A stretch of 64,000 bases of DNA from Streptomyces camelliae (lineage in GTDB: Bacteria > Actinomycetota > Actinomycetes > Streptomycetales > Streptomycetaceae). Under the pieces are notes generated by a model. The model made no database searches. It was not told the origin of the DNA and was given only the letters and a program-made list of their open reading frames with translations. The position numbers and the translations under genes are program-made. Below are positions 51,484-58,976 of this stretch, in pieces. The stretch's first letter is position 1, and each line of letters opens with the position of its first letter. The stretch covers positions 2,356,001 to 2,420,000 of the forward strand of contig NZ_CP115300.1 of the NCBI RefSeq assembly GCF_027625935.1. Direction: 5' to 3'.

Positions 51484-52905
51484 TCAGCGCCGCCGCAGAC
51501 GCAGCGCGGGGACCAGGTTCAGGAGCAACCCGATCGCGGCTACGCCGGTGACCAGGTTCAGGCCGGGCCGGTAGGCGGTGAAGTCGCCGCCGCTGTCGCC
51601 GGCTTGGGCGATCACTGCGGTGAGTACGGCGAGAACGAGGGCGGCGCCGACCTGGCCGGAGGTCTGCACCAGGCCGGAGGCGAGGCCCTGTTCGGAGTCG
51701 TCGATGCCTTCGGTGGCCTGGGCCATGATGGCGCTGTAGCCGAATGCGAAGCCGCCGCCGAGGAGCAGCAGGGACGGGAGCATGGCGGTGAGGTAGTCGG
51801 GTGAGGAGCCGGCCGTGGCCAGGAACCAGACGTAGCCGAGGGTCAGCGAGGTCATCGAGGTGATGATGAGCGGTGCGGTGCCGAAGCGGTTGACGAGCCG
51901 TCCGGTGAGGGGCGAGCCGACGGCGACGATCAGGCCGACCGGCAGCAGCGCGAAGGCCATGCGCAGGGGCGACCAGCCGAGCCCGTCCTGGAGGAAGAGC
52001 GTCATCATGAACTGGAAGCTGAGGTAGGAGCCCATCAGCGCGACGATGCTGAGGTTGGCCCGGACCGTGGTGGCCTTGCGCAGGATGCCGAAGCGGACCA
52101 ACGGGTGCCGGACCCGCCGCTCGATCAGGACGAAGGCGAGCAGCAGCAAGGCGGCGACGCCGAAGGCGGCGAGTGTCGCCGCGGAGGTCCAGCCCGTCTG
52201 TGGGGCGGTGACCACGGCGTAGACGGCGAGCAGCATGCCCGCGGTGAGGGTAACCGCGCCGGCCGGGTCCTGGCCGCCGGTCTCGGCGCGGCCCTCGCGC
52301 GGGATCAGGATCAGGCCGACGACCAGCGCGAGCAGGGCGAGCGGGACCGGCATGAGGAAGGTCCAACGCCAGCCGAACCCGGTGAGCAGACCGCCCAGGA
52401 TCAGGCCCGAGGAGTAGCCCAGGGCGCCGAAGAGGCTGAAGACCGACAGCGCCCGGTTGCGCTGCGGGCCCTCCGGGAACGTCGTGGTGAGGATCGACAG
52501 GCCGGCGGGGGCGGTGAAGGCGGCGGCCACGCCCTTGACGAAGCGGGTGGCGATCAGCAGCGAGCCGCTGTCGACCAGCCCGCCGAGCAGCGAGGCGGCG
52601 GCGAAGACGGCCAGCGCGGCGAGGAACACCCGCCGGCGTCCGAGCAGGTCGGCGGTGCGGCCGCCGAGCAGCATCAGGCCGCCGTAGCCGAGGACGTAGC
52701 CGTTGATGATCCACTGCAGTGAGCCGGTGGCCATGCCGAGGTCGTGGCCGATGGAGGGCAGGGCGACGCCGACCATGGAGACGTCGAGGCCGTCGAGGAA
52801 CAACACGAGGCACAGCACGGCGAGGACGGCCCAGAGGCGGGGGGTCCAGCGCGGTTCGGGGACGGCCGAGGAGAGCGTCCCGGGGCGGGACTGGGTCAGG
52901 GACAT
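51484..52905 (-). CDS. DHA2-type MFS drug exporter
   Basis: This 473-residue transporter has 14 predicted helices, as in EmrB/QacA drug-proton antiporters. Signatures are LDGLDVSMVGVALPSIGHDL in helix 1, GGRTADLLGRRRVF in loop 2-3 and GALGYSSGLILGGLLTG in helix 5. ATG at 52905 is used; the longer open frame has no support. Two weaker copies of the XRE-associated motif lie 160-210 bp upstream, so it may be part of the same electrophile response, exporting toxic products. Confidence 0.86.
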   Translation of the reverse strand: MSLTQSRPGTLSSAVPEPRWTPRLWAVLAVLCLVLFLDGLDVSMVGVALPSIGHDLGMATGSLQWIINGYVLGYGGLMLLGGRTADLLGRRRVFLAALAVFAAASLLGGLVDSGSLLIATRFVKGVAAAFTAPAGLSILTTTFPEGPQRNRALSVFSLFGALGYSSGLILGGLLTGFGWRWTFLMPVPLALLALVVGLILIPREGRAETGGQDPAGAVTLTAGMLLAVYAVVTAPQTGWTSAATLAAFGVAALLLLAFVLIERRVRHPLVRFGILRKATTVRANLSIVALMGSYLSFQFMMTLFLQDGLGWSPLRMAFALLPVGLIVAVGSPLTGRLVNRFGTAPLIITSMTSLTLGYVWFLATAGSSPDYLTAMLPSLLLLGGGFAFGYSAIMAQATEGIDDSEQGLASGLVQTSGQVGAALVLAVLTAVIAQAGDSGGDFTAYRPGLNLVTGVAAIGLLLNLVPALRLRRR

Positions 52906-53065
52906 GGGGAGGTGGATCTCTTTCCTGGCGGATGAGCAGGCAGGTCGGACGCCTCGGCGCTGAGGAAACCGGTTCTGTCGGTGGGAAGAAGGCCGAACCG
53001 GGGCGGGGACGCGCAGCGCGGTGGGCCTCATGACGAGCGTGCCAGGAGAGCCGTACACGAAAAAG

Positions 53066-53111
53066 GGAGAGCCTCTTCCTAGGCGCCGGGCGCGTAGGAG
53101 GAAAGTCTCCC
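53066..53111. promoter_or_regulatory. Weak copies of the XRE-associated motif, site S3
   Basis: GGGAGAGCCTCTTCCTAGG begins at about 53066 on the plus strand, and GGGAGACTTTCCTCC lies on the minus strand ending near 53111. Both fit the left half of the shared motif but not all of the right half. They lie between the MFS gene start and the XRE regulator 2 stop. Confidence 0.35.
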
Positions 53112-53140
53112 CCCTTTGGAGGGAATACCTGGGGCGACGG

Positions 53141-54010
53141 TCAGGCGGAGCTGTCGCTGGTCGAGTGGCTCGGGTCCGCCGCCCAGGAGGCCAGCATGCG
53201 CAGGCTGTCGTGGGTCGGGGTGCCGGTTTCGGCGGTCCAGACGATGATCGCCAGGTCGGGATCGGCGGCCCAGGTGACGGCGTTCCAGTCGAGGTGCAGG
53301 TCGCCGACGACGGGGTGGCGCAGGTGCTTGGTCCCGGTGTCCCGGACGGCGACGTGGTGGGCGCCCCACCACTGGCGGAACTGCTCGTCCCGGACCGAGA
53401 GCTCGCCCACCAGGGTGGCGAGCTGCGTATCCCCGGGGTTGTTGGCGTTGTGCATCCGCATCTGGGCGATCGCCAGCCGGGTGACGCCCTCCCAGTCCGC
53501 GTACAGCTCGCGCATCGCGGGGTCCGTGATGAGCAGCCTGATGTAGTACCGCTGCTTCTCCGGGATCTTGCCGAAGTCGGTGATCAGGGCGGCGCCCATG
53601 GCGTTCCAGGCGACGATCTCGGTGCGCGGACCGATCACGAACGCGGGGGTGTGCGCCATGTCGTCGAGCATGCGCTGCAACTGCGGCTGCGCCTTGAGGC
53701 GCGGCTGCCGGCGGGGCGGGCGGAATTCGTCCTTGGCCGCGAGCTCGTACAGGTAGGCGCGCTGATCCTCGTCCAGGCGCAGCACCCGGGCCAGGGACTC
53801 CAGCACCGACGGCGACGGCTGGATACGGCCCTGTTCGAGGCGGACGTAGTAGTCGGTGCTGATGGCCGCCAGTACGGCGACCTCCTCACGGCGCAGACCC
53901 GCGACGCGCCGCGGGCCGCCGTCGGGCAGGCCGACGGCGGCCGGGTCGAGCTCGGCACGGCGCGCCTTGAGGAATTCCCCCAGATCGTGGCGGTGAGGAT
54001 CGCGGTTCAT
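53141..54010 (-). CDS. MmyB-like XRE-family regulator 2
   Basis: This 289-residue paralogue of the regulators at 40929 and 57242 has HDLGEFLKARRAELDPAAVG, GLRREEVAVLAAISTDYYVR, LEQGRIQPSPSVLESLARVL, and the ligand domain with PAFVIGPRTEIVAWNAMGAA and QFRQWWGAHHVAVRDTGTKH. ATG at 54010 is used. The best copy of the shared motif (S4) lies 36-55 bp upstream of its start, which supports autoregulation. The next gene to the right is transcribed in the same direction toward it, so S4 may act on this gene alone. Confidence 0.88.
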   Translation of the reverse strand: MNRDPHRHDLGEFLKARRAELDPAAVGLPDGGPRRVAGLRREEVAVLAAISTDYYVRLEQGRIQPSPSVLESLARVLRLDEDQRAYLYELAAKDEFRPPRRQPRLKAQPQLQRMLDDMAHTPAFVIGPRTEIVAWNAMGAALITDFGKIPEKQRYYIRLLITDPAMRELYADWEGVTRLAIAQMRMHNANNPGDTQLATLVGELSVRDEQFRQWWGAHHVAVRDTGTKHLRHPVVGDLHLDWNAVTWAADPDLAIIVWTAETGTPTHDSLRMLASWAADPSHSTSDSSA

Positions 54011-54046
54011 GCCATCACCCTGACACCGGAAAGCGGTGTTGTCAGG

Positions 54047-54065
54047 GGGAGAGATTTGTCCCTGG
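54047..54065 (+). promoter_or_regulatory. Shared XRE-associated 19-bp motif, site S4
   Basis: GGGAGAGATTTGTCCCTGG lies just upstream of XRE regulator 2 (start 54010) and downstream of the MoaF-like gene. It differs from S5 at only a few positions on the left side, and TTTGTCCCTGG is identical. Confidence 0.65.
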
Positions 54066-54102
54066 AAGTCCTCACCGTCGAGAAGCGCGCTGCCCTGTGG
54101 GA

Positions 54103-54441
54103 TCAGCGGACGCGGGTCCACTTCCCGTGGAGCTGGACGAACTCGCCACCGATGACCGAGCTGGCCATGCAGGTGCCCTCGGTGTAGTCCTCGATGTGAG
54201 TGACGTGGTCACCCGCGTCGGGCTCGGTCCAGCGGACGACGAACAGGCCGTCGCGGAGCTGGGTGGTGGTGTACTCCATCGTCTGCTTACGGCCCTTGAT
54301 GGCGCCACCGGTCACCTCGAAGCTGACCTGGGTCGCCGAGTCGAAGGTGATCTCCACCGTGAAGTGGCCGAGCGGGGTGTCCGGGCCGAGGTCCGCCAGC
54401 CAGGTCTGGCCCACGCTGGGGAGAGTCGCGTTGCTGTCCAT
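54103..54441 (-). CDS. MoaF-like small beta-barrel protein
   Basis: This 112-residue protein reads as alternating beta strands: FTVEITFDSATQVSFEVTGG, KQTMEYTTTQLRDGLFVVRW, DHVTHIEDYTEGTCMASSVI and GEFVQLHGKWTRVR. From memory this fits the MoaF-like lipocalin-related domain found beside redox enzymes in many actinobacteria; ligand and role are unknown. It is 48 bp downstream of the DJ-1-type gene and ends the run of genes 56252-54103 on the minus strand. Confidence 0.6.
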   Translation of the reverse strand: MDSNATLPSVGQTWLADLGPDTPLGHFTVEITFDSATQVSFEVTGGAIKGRKQTMEYTTTQLRDGLFVVRWTEPDAGDHVTHIEDYTEGTCMASSVIGGEFVQLHGKWTRVR

Positions 54442-54489
54442 CGGTACTACCTCTTTCCTTGAGCCTTTGAGCGGTGGTGCGGGGTGTCG

Positions 54490-55191
54490 TCAGCCGAGGG
54501 TCTTGACGACTTCCTGGGCCAGCGGGACGGCCGAGGCGGGGTTCTGGCCGGTGATGAGGTTTCGGTCCACTTCAAGGTGGGGGGCGAAGTTCTCCTCACC
54601 CTTGTGGTAGTCCGCGCCGACGTCCGAGACGAGACGGTCCTCAAGCAGCCACTTCGCCCGGTCCGCGAGGCCGTTCTGGATCTCCTCGGAGTTCGACAGA
54701 CCGGTCAGGCGGTAGCCGGAGAACGGGGACTTGCCGTCGGCGTCCACGGTGGACAGCAGCGCGGCCGGGCCGTGGCACACCAGCGTCACAAGCTTGCCGG
54801 AGGCGAGCCAGTCGCTCAGCAGCTTGCCGGCCGCGGGGTCGTCGGACAGGTCCTCCATCGGGCCCCAGCCACCGGGGACGAACACGGCGTCGTAGTCGTC
54901 GATGTTCACGTCCTCGATACGGACGGGGTTCGCCAGTTCGGTGGCCTCGCGCAGGGCGGTCTTCATCCGCTCGGCGCCCTCCTCGCCACCGTTGAAGTCC
55001 GGGGTGAGGCTGAGTGCGTCGGGGGTCGGCGGCACGCCGCCCGGGGTGGCCGCGGCGATCTCGTAGCCGGCCTCCTTGAAGACGCCGTACGGGCCGATGG
55101 CCTCCTCGGCCCAGAAGCCGGCCGGCTGCTCGAAGCCGTCGGCCAGGGTCCAGTGGGTGGCGGCGGTGATGAGGAAGAGGATCTTCGCCAT
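54490..55191 (-). CDS. DJ-1/PfpI-family protein (Hsp31/glyoxalase III-like)
   Basis: This 233-residue DJ-1 superfamily protein has the reactive cysteine at the nucleophile elbow, TLVCHGPAALL (C139, H140), and the supporting glutamate in GFWAEEAIGPYGVF near residue 30. VFVPGGWGPMEDL near 103 is also typical. Proteins of this Hsp31-like group convert methylglyoxal to lactate without cofactor or act as stress chaperones. It is the third of four stress-type genes transcribed together on the minus strand. Confidence 0.87.
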   Translation of the reverse strand: MAKILFLITAATHWTLADGFEQPAGFWAEEAIGPYGVFKEAGYEIAAATPGGVPPTPDALSLTPDFNGGEEGAERMKTALREATELANPVRIEDVNIDDYDAVFVPGGWGPMEDLSDDPAAGKLLSDWLASGKLVTLVCHGPAALLSTVDADGKSPFSGYRLTGLSNSEEIQNGLADRAKWLLEDRLVSDVGADYHKGEENFAPHLEVDRNLITGQNPASAVPLAQEVVKTLG

Positions 55192-55217
55192 GGGTTTCTC
55201 CCTGGGGGTGAGTGCGG

Positions 55218-55607
55218 TCAGCCGATCAGGGCCTGCTGGACGACGTGGCTGTCGGCGGCCTGTACGAGGTGGGTGAGCTTGCCGTCGCCGACCGTCCACA
55301 GGTGGATGAAGCGGGCGTCCGACTCCTCGCCGGACTTGGACACGGCGTGGTAGTGGTCGCGGACGAAGACGTGCTCACCGGCGTCGTAGAACTCCTCGGC
55401 CACCGCGCCGAAGGAGGTGAAGCGCGGCGCGAGCCGGCCGAAGAAGTCGGCGCCGGCGCTGGCCCAGGTCTTGTAGACGCCGCCGTAGGGGAAGCCGGGG
55501 GTGATGTCCCAGACGATGTCGGGGTCGATGACCTCGGCGACGACGTCCGGGGCCATGCCGGAGTCGTAGAGACGGCGGACGAGAGCGAGGTTCGGGGAGT
55601 CGGACAT
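55218..55607 (-). CDS. SnoaL/NTF2-like protein
   Basis: This 129-residue NTF2-fold protein has the N-terminal helix NLALVRRLYDSGMAPDVVAE, the strand IVWDITPGFPYGGVYKTWA and the C-terminal sheet including DHYHAVSKSGEESDARFIHL and WTVGDGKLTHLVQAADSHVV. SnoaL-like proteins serve as small isomerases, cyclases or binding proteins. No catalytic set can be assigned here. It lies 26 bp upstream of the DJ-1-like gene and 45 bp downstream of the WrbA-like gene, so it is part of the same operon. Confidence 0.82.
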   Translation of the reverse strand: MSDSPNLALVRRLYDSGMAPDVVAEVIDPDIVWDITPGFPYGGVYKTWASAGADFFGRLAPRFTSFGAVAEEFYDAGEHVFVRDHYHAVSKSGEESDARFIHLWTVGDGKLTHLVQAADSHVVQQALIG

Positions 55608-55652
55608 GGGGCTGCTCCTTTACGGGTCAGGCTGCGGGTGAGGTTCTCGGGT

Positions 55653-56252
55653 TCAGGCGGCGAGAGCGGCGCGGCCGGCGCGGAAGAAGGCGGTCTGCTG
55701 CGCGACGCGGGCGCCGAGGCCCTCGGCGGTGGCGATGTCCGACTTGTGGACGGCCTCCGGACCAGCATCGGTCGGGGTCTGGGCGCCGGCGCCGACGAAG
55801 TAGCCCAGACGGTTGATGTCGTCCTCGCTGCCCTCGGTGGAGGCCCAGCCCGGCTGCACACCCAGGCTGACCCAGTGCATGCCGTGCTGGGCGGCCATGG
55901 TGAAGAAGTAGCCGAGGGTGGAGGACTTGTCGCCGCTCTTGGCACCGGAGTTGGTGAAGCCGGCGGCGATCTTGTCGGCCCAGGTCTGGGTGTACCACCG
56001 CTTGCTGCTGGCCTCGGCGAAGGTGTGGAAGGCGGCGGAGGCGGTGCCCATGTAGGTGGGGGCACCGAAGATGATCGCGTCGGCGGCGTCCAGCTGCGCC
56101 CACTGCTCGTCGGTGATCGTGTCCACGGGAATGGAGATCACCTCGGCACCGGCTTCCGCGGCACCGCGCGCCACGGCCTCGGCTATGACGGCGGTGTGGC
56201 CGTAGCCGGAATGGAAAGCCACGGCGACCGTGGGGCGGAGAGTGGAGGACAT
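55653..56252 (-). CDS. WrbA-type NAD(P)H:quinone oxidoreductase / flavodoxin
   Basis: This 199-residue flavodoxin-like protein has the FMN phosphate loop VAVAFHSGYGHTAVIAEAV near residue 9, FGAPTYMGTASAAFHTFAE near 67, and TLGYFFTMAAQHGMHWVSLG near 118. WrbA-type enzymes reduce quinones by two electrons and so avoid semiquinone radicals. ATG at 56252 has GAGGAG upstream. It is the first gene of the operon 56252-54103, and motif S5 lies about 90-105 bp upstream. Confidence 0.87.
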   Translation of the reverse strand: MSSTLRPTVAVAFHSGYGHTAVIAEAVARGAAEAGAEVISIPVDTITDEQWAQLDAADAIIFGAPTYMGTASAAFHTFAEASSKRWYTQTWADKIAAGFTNSGAKSGDKSSTLGYFFTMAAQHGMHWVSLGVQPGWASTEGSEDDINRLGYFVGAGAQTPTDAGPEAVHKSDIATAEGLGARVAQQTAFFRAGRAALAA

Positions 56253-56338
56253 GGCGGTATTGCTCCTCGAAAAGAATCTCGAAAGGGATTGCATGAACCG
56301 TGCTCTGGAAGCATGGCACGGAATTCAACAGCGAAGGT

Positions 56339-56357
56339 AGGAAGGATTTGTCCCTGG
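56339..56357 (+). promoter_or_regulatory. Shared XRE-associated 19-bp motif, site S5
   Basis: AGGAAGGATTTGTCCCTGG lies between the WrbA operon start (56252) and the end of XRE regulator 3 (56385). Its right 12 bases are identical to S4. Confidence 0.65.
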
Positions 56358-56384
56358 CTTTACGCCGGGAATCACCTGCTGGTT

Positions 56385-57242
56385 TTACGAATTCATGGCG
56401 GGGTTCGCCGCCCAGGAGGAAAGGAAGCGCAGGCCCTCGTACGTACGTGATTCGGGTTCGGCGCTCCAGATGATCAGCTGCTGATCGGGGTCGGCCACGC
56501 AGGTGAGGGCGTCCCAAGCGAGGGAGAGTTCACCGGCGACCGGGTGGTTGAACACCTTGGTGCCGCCGGTCCGGGGCACCACGGGGCGGCCTCCCCACCA
56601 CTGGCAGAACTGATCGTCCAGCACTGACAGCTCGCCAACGAGGTCGGCCAGTCTCCGGTCGTCGGGACAGGCCGCGGCCTGCTGCCGCAGCACGGCCACG
56701 GCGTTGCGGGCGGAGTCCTCCCAGTCGGCGTACAGCGTTCTCATGGCCGGGTCGGTGAAGAGCTGCCGGACGTAGTTGCGCTGCTGCTGGGAGACCTTCG
56801 CGAAATCGGTGCCGAACAGGGCAGCGGCCATCGGGTTCCACGCCAGGATGTCCAGGTGCCGGCCCAGGATCACCCCGGGGGCCACGCTGAGCTCGTTCAG
56901 CACGGTACGCAGCCGGGGGTGCGCCTTCTGCGGGGCCCGCCGTCGCGCCCGACCGGCCTCCCTTCCGGCCAGCTCGAACAGCTGATCCCGCTGGGCGTCA
57001 CTCAGGTGCAGGACCCGGACGAGCTCGGACAGCACGGACGTCGAGGGGGTCAGGCGACCCTGCTCCAGGCGGGTGTAGTAATTGGTGCTGATGGCGGCCA
57101 GCATGGCCACCTCGTCCCGGCGCAGGCCGGCCACGCGCCGGCGCCGGTCGGTTTCGGGCAGACCGACCGTGCGGGGGCTGAGCTCGGCCCGGCGGGCCTT
57201 CAGGAATTGGCCCAGCTCCTTACGGTGCGCACTGCTGTTCAT
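56385..57242 (-). CDS. MmyB-like XRE-family regulator 3
   Basis: This 285-residue paralogue has KELGQFLKARRAELSPRTVG, GLRRDEVAMLAAISTNYYTR, LEQGRLTPSTSVLSELVRVL, and the ligand domain with PGVILGRHLDILAWNPMAAA and QFCQWWGGRPVVPRTGGTKV. It lies upstream of the WrbA operon and divergent from the zinc dehydrogenase at 57478, with motif S6 about 37-55 bp upstream of its own start. It may control both sides as well as itself. Confidence 0.88.
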   Translation of the reverse strand: MNSSAHRKELGQFLKARRAELSPRTVGLPETDRRRRVAGLRRDEVAMLAAISTNYYTRLEQGRLTPSTSVLSELVRVLHLSDAQRDQLFELAGREAGRARRRAPQKAHPRLRTVLNELSVAPGVILGRHLDILAWNPMAAALFGTDFAKVSQQQRNYVRQLFTDPAMRTLYADWEDSARNAVAVLRQQAAACPDDRRLADLVGELSVLDDQFCQWWGGRPVVPRTGGTKVFNHPVAGELSLAWDALTCVADPDQQLIIWSAEPESRTYEGLRFLSSWAANPAMNS

Positions 57243-57278
57243 ACTGGCCAGTCTGCGCTGTCCGCCACTCGGCTGGGT

Positions 57279-57297
57279 AGGAAGGTTTTATCCCTGG
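57279..57297 (+). promoter_or_regulatory. Shared XRE-associated 19-bp motif, site S6
   Basis: AGGAAGGTTTTATCCCTGG lies between the divergent XRE regulator 3 (57242) and zinc dehydrogenase (57478) genes. A partial inverted companion, CTCTCTCCCAGG, follows at 57302-57313. Confidence 0.65.
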
Positions 57298-57477
57298 ATA
57301 CCTCTCTCCCAGGGTGGAATTCTCCTCTGTACGGGTCCTGCGGGCGGTGACAGAGTCAGAGACCGGCAATTGTTTTCACAGGCCGTCGGCGCTTCTGTGC
57401 ACCCCTATGGCCATCGTCGACGAATCCGGCACGTCCGGCTGACACCGCTGCCCGAGAAACGCTTCAGGAGAAAAGAC

Positions 57478-58494
57478 ATGCGCGCAACCGTGATCCACGC
57501 CCCCGGTGACATCCGGGTGGAGGACGCCCCCGAGCCCAAGATCGTCAACCCGACCGACGCGATCATACGCACCGTCGCCACCTGTGTCTGCGGCTCGGAC
57601 CTGTGGCCGTACCGCGGCCTGGAGCCGGTCGGCGACCCGCACCCGATGGGTCACGAGTACGTCGGCATCGTCGAGGAAGTCGGCAGCGAGGTCTCCAACG
57701 TCAAGCCCGGCCAGTTCGTGGTCGGCTCCTTCGCCACCTCCGACAACACCTGTGCCAACTGCCGGAAGGGCTGGCAGTCCTCCTGCCTGAACCGCGAGTT
57801 CATGAGCACCTGCCAGGCCGAGTACGTGCGCATCCCCAACGCCCACGGCACCCTCGTGGCCACCGACGCGCACCCGTCCGACGAGTTGGTGCCGAGCCTG
57901 CTGGCCGTGTCCGACGTGATGGGCACCGGCTGGTACGCGGCCCTCGCCGCCGAGGTCAAGCCCGGCTCGACGGCCGTCGTGGTCGGTGACGGAGCCGTCG
58001 GCCTGTGCGGTGTCATCGCCGCGAAGGAACTCGGCGCGGAGCGGATCATCGCCATGTCCCGGCACGAGTCGCGGCAGAAGCTCGCCCTGGAGTTCGGCGC
58101 CACCGACATCGTCAGCGAACGCGGCGAGGAGGGCATCGCCCGCATCAAGGAACTGACCGGCGGCATCGGCGCCGACTCCGTCCTGGAGTGCGTCGGCACC
58201 GCCCAGTCCATGAGCCAGGCCCTGCACTCCGCCCGCCCCGGCGGCAACGTCGGCTTCGTCGGCGTCCCCCACGAGGTGGCCGTCGACGGCCAGGAACTGT
58301 TCTTCTCCCAGGTCGGCCTGCGCGGCGGCCCGGCCCCGGTGCGCCGTTACCTGCCCGACCTGATCGACCGCGTGCTGTCCGGCCACATCAACCCGGGCAA
58401 AGTCTTCGACCTCACCCTGCCCCTGGAGCAGGTCGCCGAGGGCTACAAGGCGATGGACGAACGCCGCGCCATCAAGACCCTCCTCACGCCCTGA
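57478..58494 (+). CDS. Zinc-dependent alcohol dehydrogenase
   Basis: This 338-residue medium-chain dehydrogenase is of a different branch from the one at 49277. It has catalytic zinc ligands in TCVCGSDLWPYRG and GHEYVGIVEEVG, structural zinc cysteines partly retained in CANCRKGWQSSC, and the cofactor motif VVVGDGAVGLCGVIAA near residue 163. ATG at 57478 is seven bases after AGGAG. Motif S6 lies about 180 bp upstream, and a perfect 16-bp terminator follows. Aldehyde or alcohol turnover in the stress block is likely. Confidence 0.89.
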   Translation: MRATVIHAPGDIRVEDAPEPKIVNPTDAIIRTVATCVCGSDLWPYRGLEPVGDPHPMGHEYVGIVEEVGSEVSNVKPGQFVVGSFATSDNTCANCRKGWQSSCLNREFMSTCQAEYVRIPNAHGTLVATDAHPSDELVPSLLAVSDVMGTGWYAALAAEVKPGSTAVVVGDGAVGLCGVIAAKELGAERIIAMSRHESRQKLALEFGATDIVSERGEEGIARIKELTGGIGADSVLECVGTAQSMSQALHSARPGGNVGFVGVPHEVAVDGQELFFSQVGLRGGPAPVRRYLPDLIDRVLSGHINPGKVFDLTLPLEQVAEGYKAMDERRAIKTLLTP

Positions 58495-58502
58495 CCCGAT
58501 CG

Positions 58503-58546
58503 CCTCGTGGGCGTGAGCTGCGCCGGCCGCGCTCACGCCCACGAGG
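58503..58546 (+). terminator. Perfect 16-bp hairpin after the zinc dehydrogenase
   Basis: CCTCGTGGGCGTGAGC (58503-58518) pairs exactly with GCTCACGCCCACGAGG (58531-58546) around a 12-base loop, just after the stop at 58494. Confidence 0.75.
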
Positions 58547-58582
58547 GCACACCCCGCCGCACGGTCGTAAAGGAGCAAGCCC

Positions 58583-58954
58583 ATGACGGCCTGGACGAAC
58601 GACGAACTGACCCGGATCGAGTCCGCCGAGGAACTTCGGATGACCCCCTCGCGCAGCGACGGAACGCCGCGCACACCCGTGCCGATCTGGGTCGTCCGCG
58701 ACGGCGACGACCTCTACGTCCGCTCCTTCCGCGGCAGCGCCGGCGCCTGGTACCGGGCGGCACGGGCCAGCCACGAGGGCCGTATCCGCTCCGGCGGCGT
58801 CGACAAGGACGTCACCCTCGTCGAGGTCACCGACCCCGGCGTCAACGACCGTATCGACACCGCCTACCGCACCAAGTACGGCCGCTACGGCGCGAGTTAC
58901 ATCGATCCCATGGTGGCCTCGCGGGACACGACCCTGAAGCTCGTACCGCGCTGA
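58583..58954 (+). CDS. DUF2255-family protein
   Basis: This 123-residue protein has WTNDELTRIESAEELRMTPS at its N terminus, PIWVVRDGDDLYVRSFRG in the middle and RYGASYIDPMVASRDTTLKL at the C terminus. It matches the DUF2255 proteins, which have a split-barrel, flavin-reductase-like appearance, although no cofactor has been settled that I know of. ATG at 58583 follows AAAGGAG. The antiporter gene starts 22 bp later, so the two are likely co-transcribed. Confidence 0.8.
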   Translation: MTAWTNDELTRIESAEELRMTPSRSDGTPRTPVPIWVVRDGDDLYVRSFRGSAGAWYRAARASHEGRIRSGGVDKDVTLVEVTDPGVNDRIDTAYRTKYGRYGASYIDPMVASRDTTLKLVPR

Positions 58955-58976
58955 CCTACAGGAGACAAGAACCACC

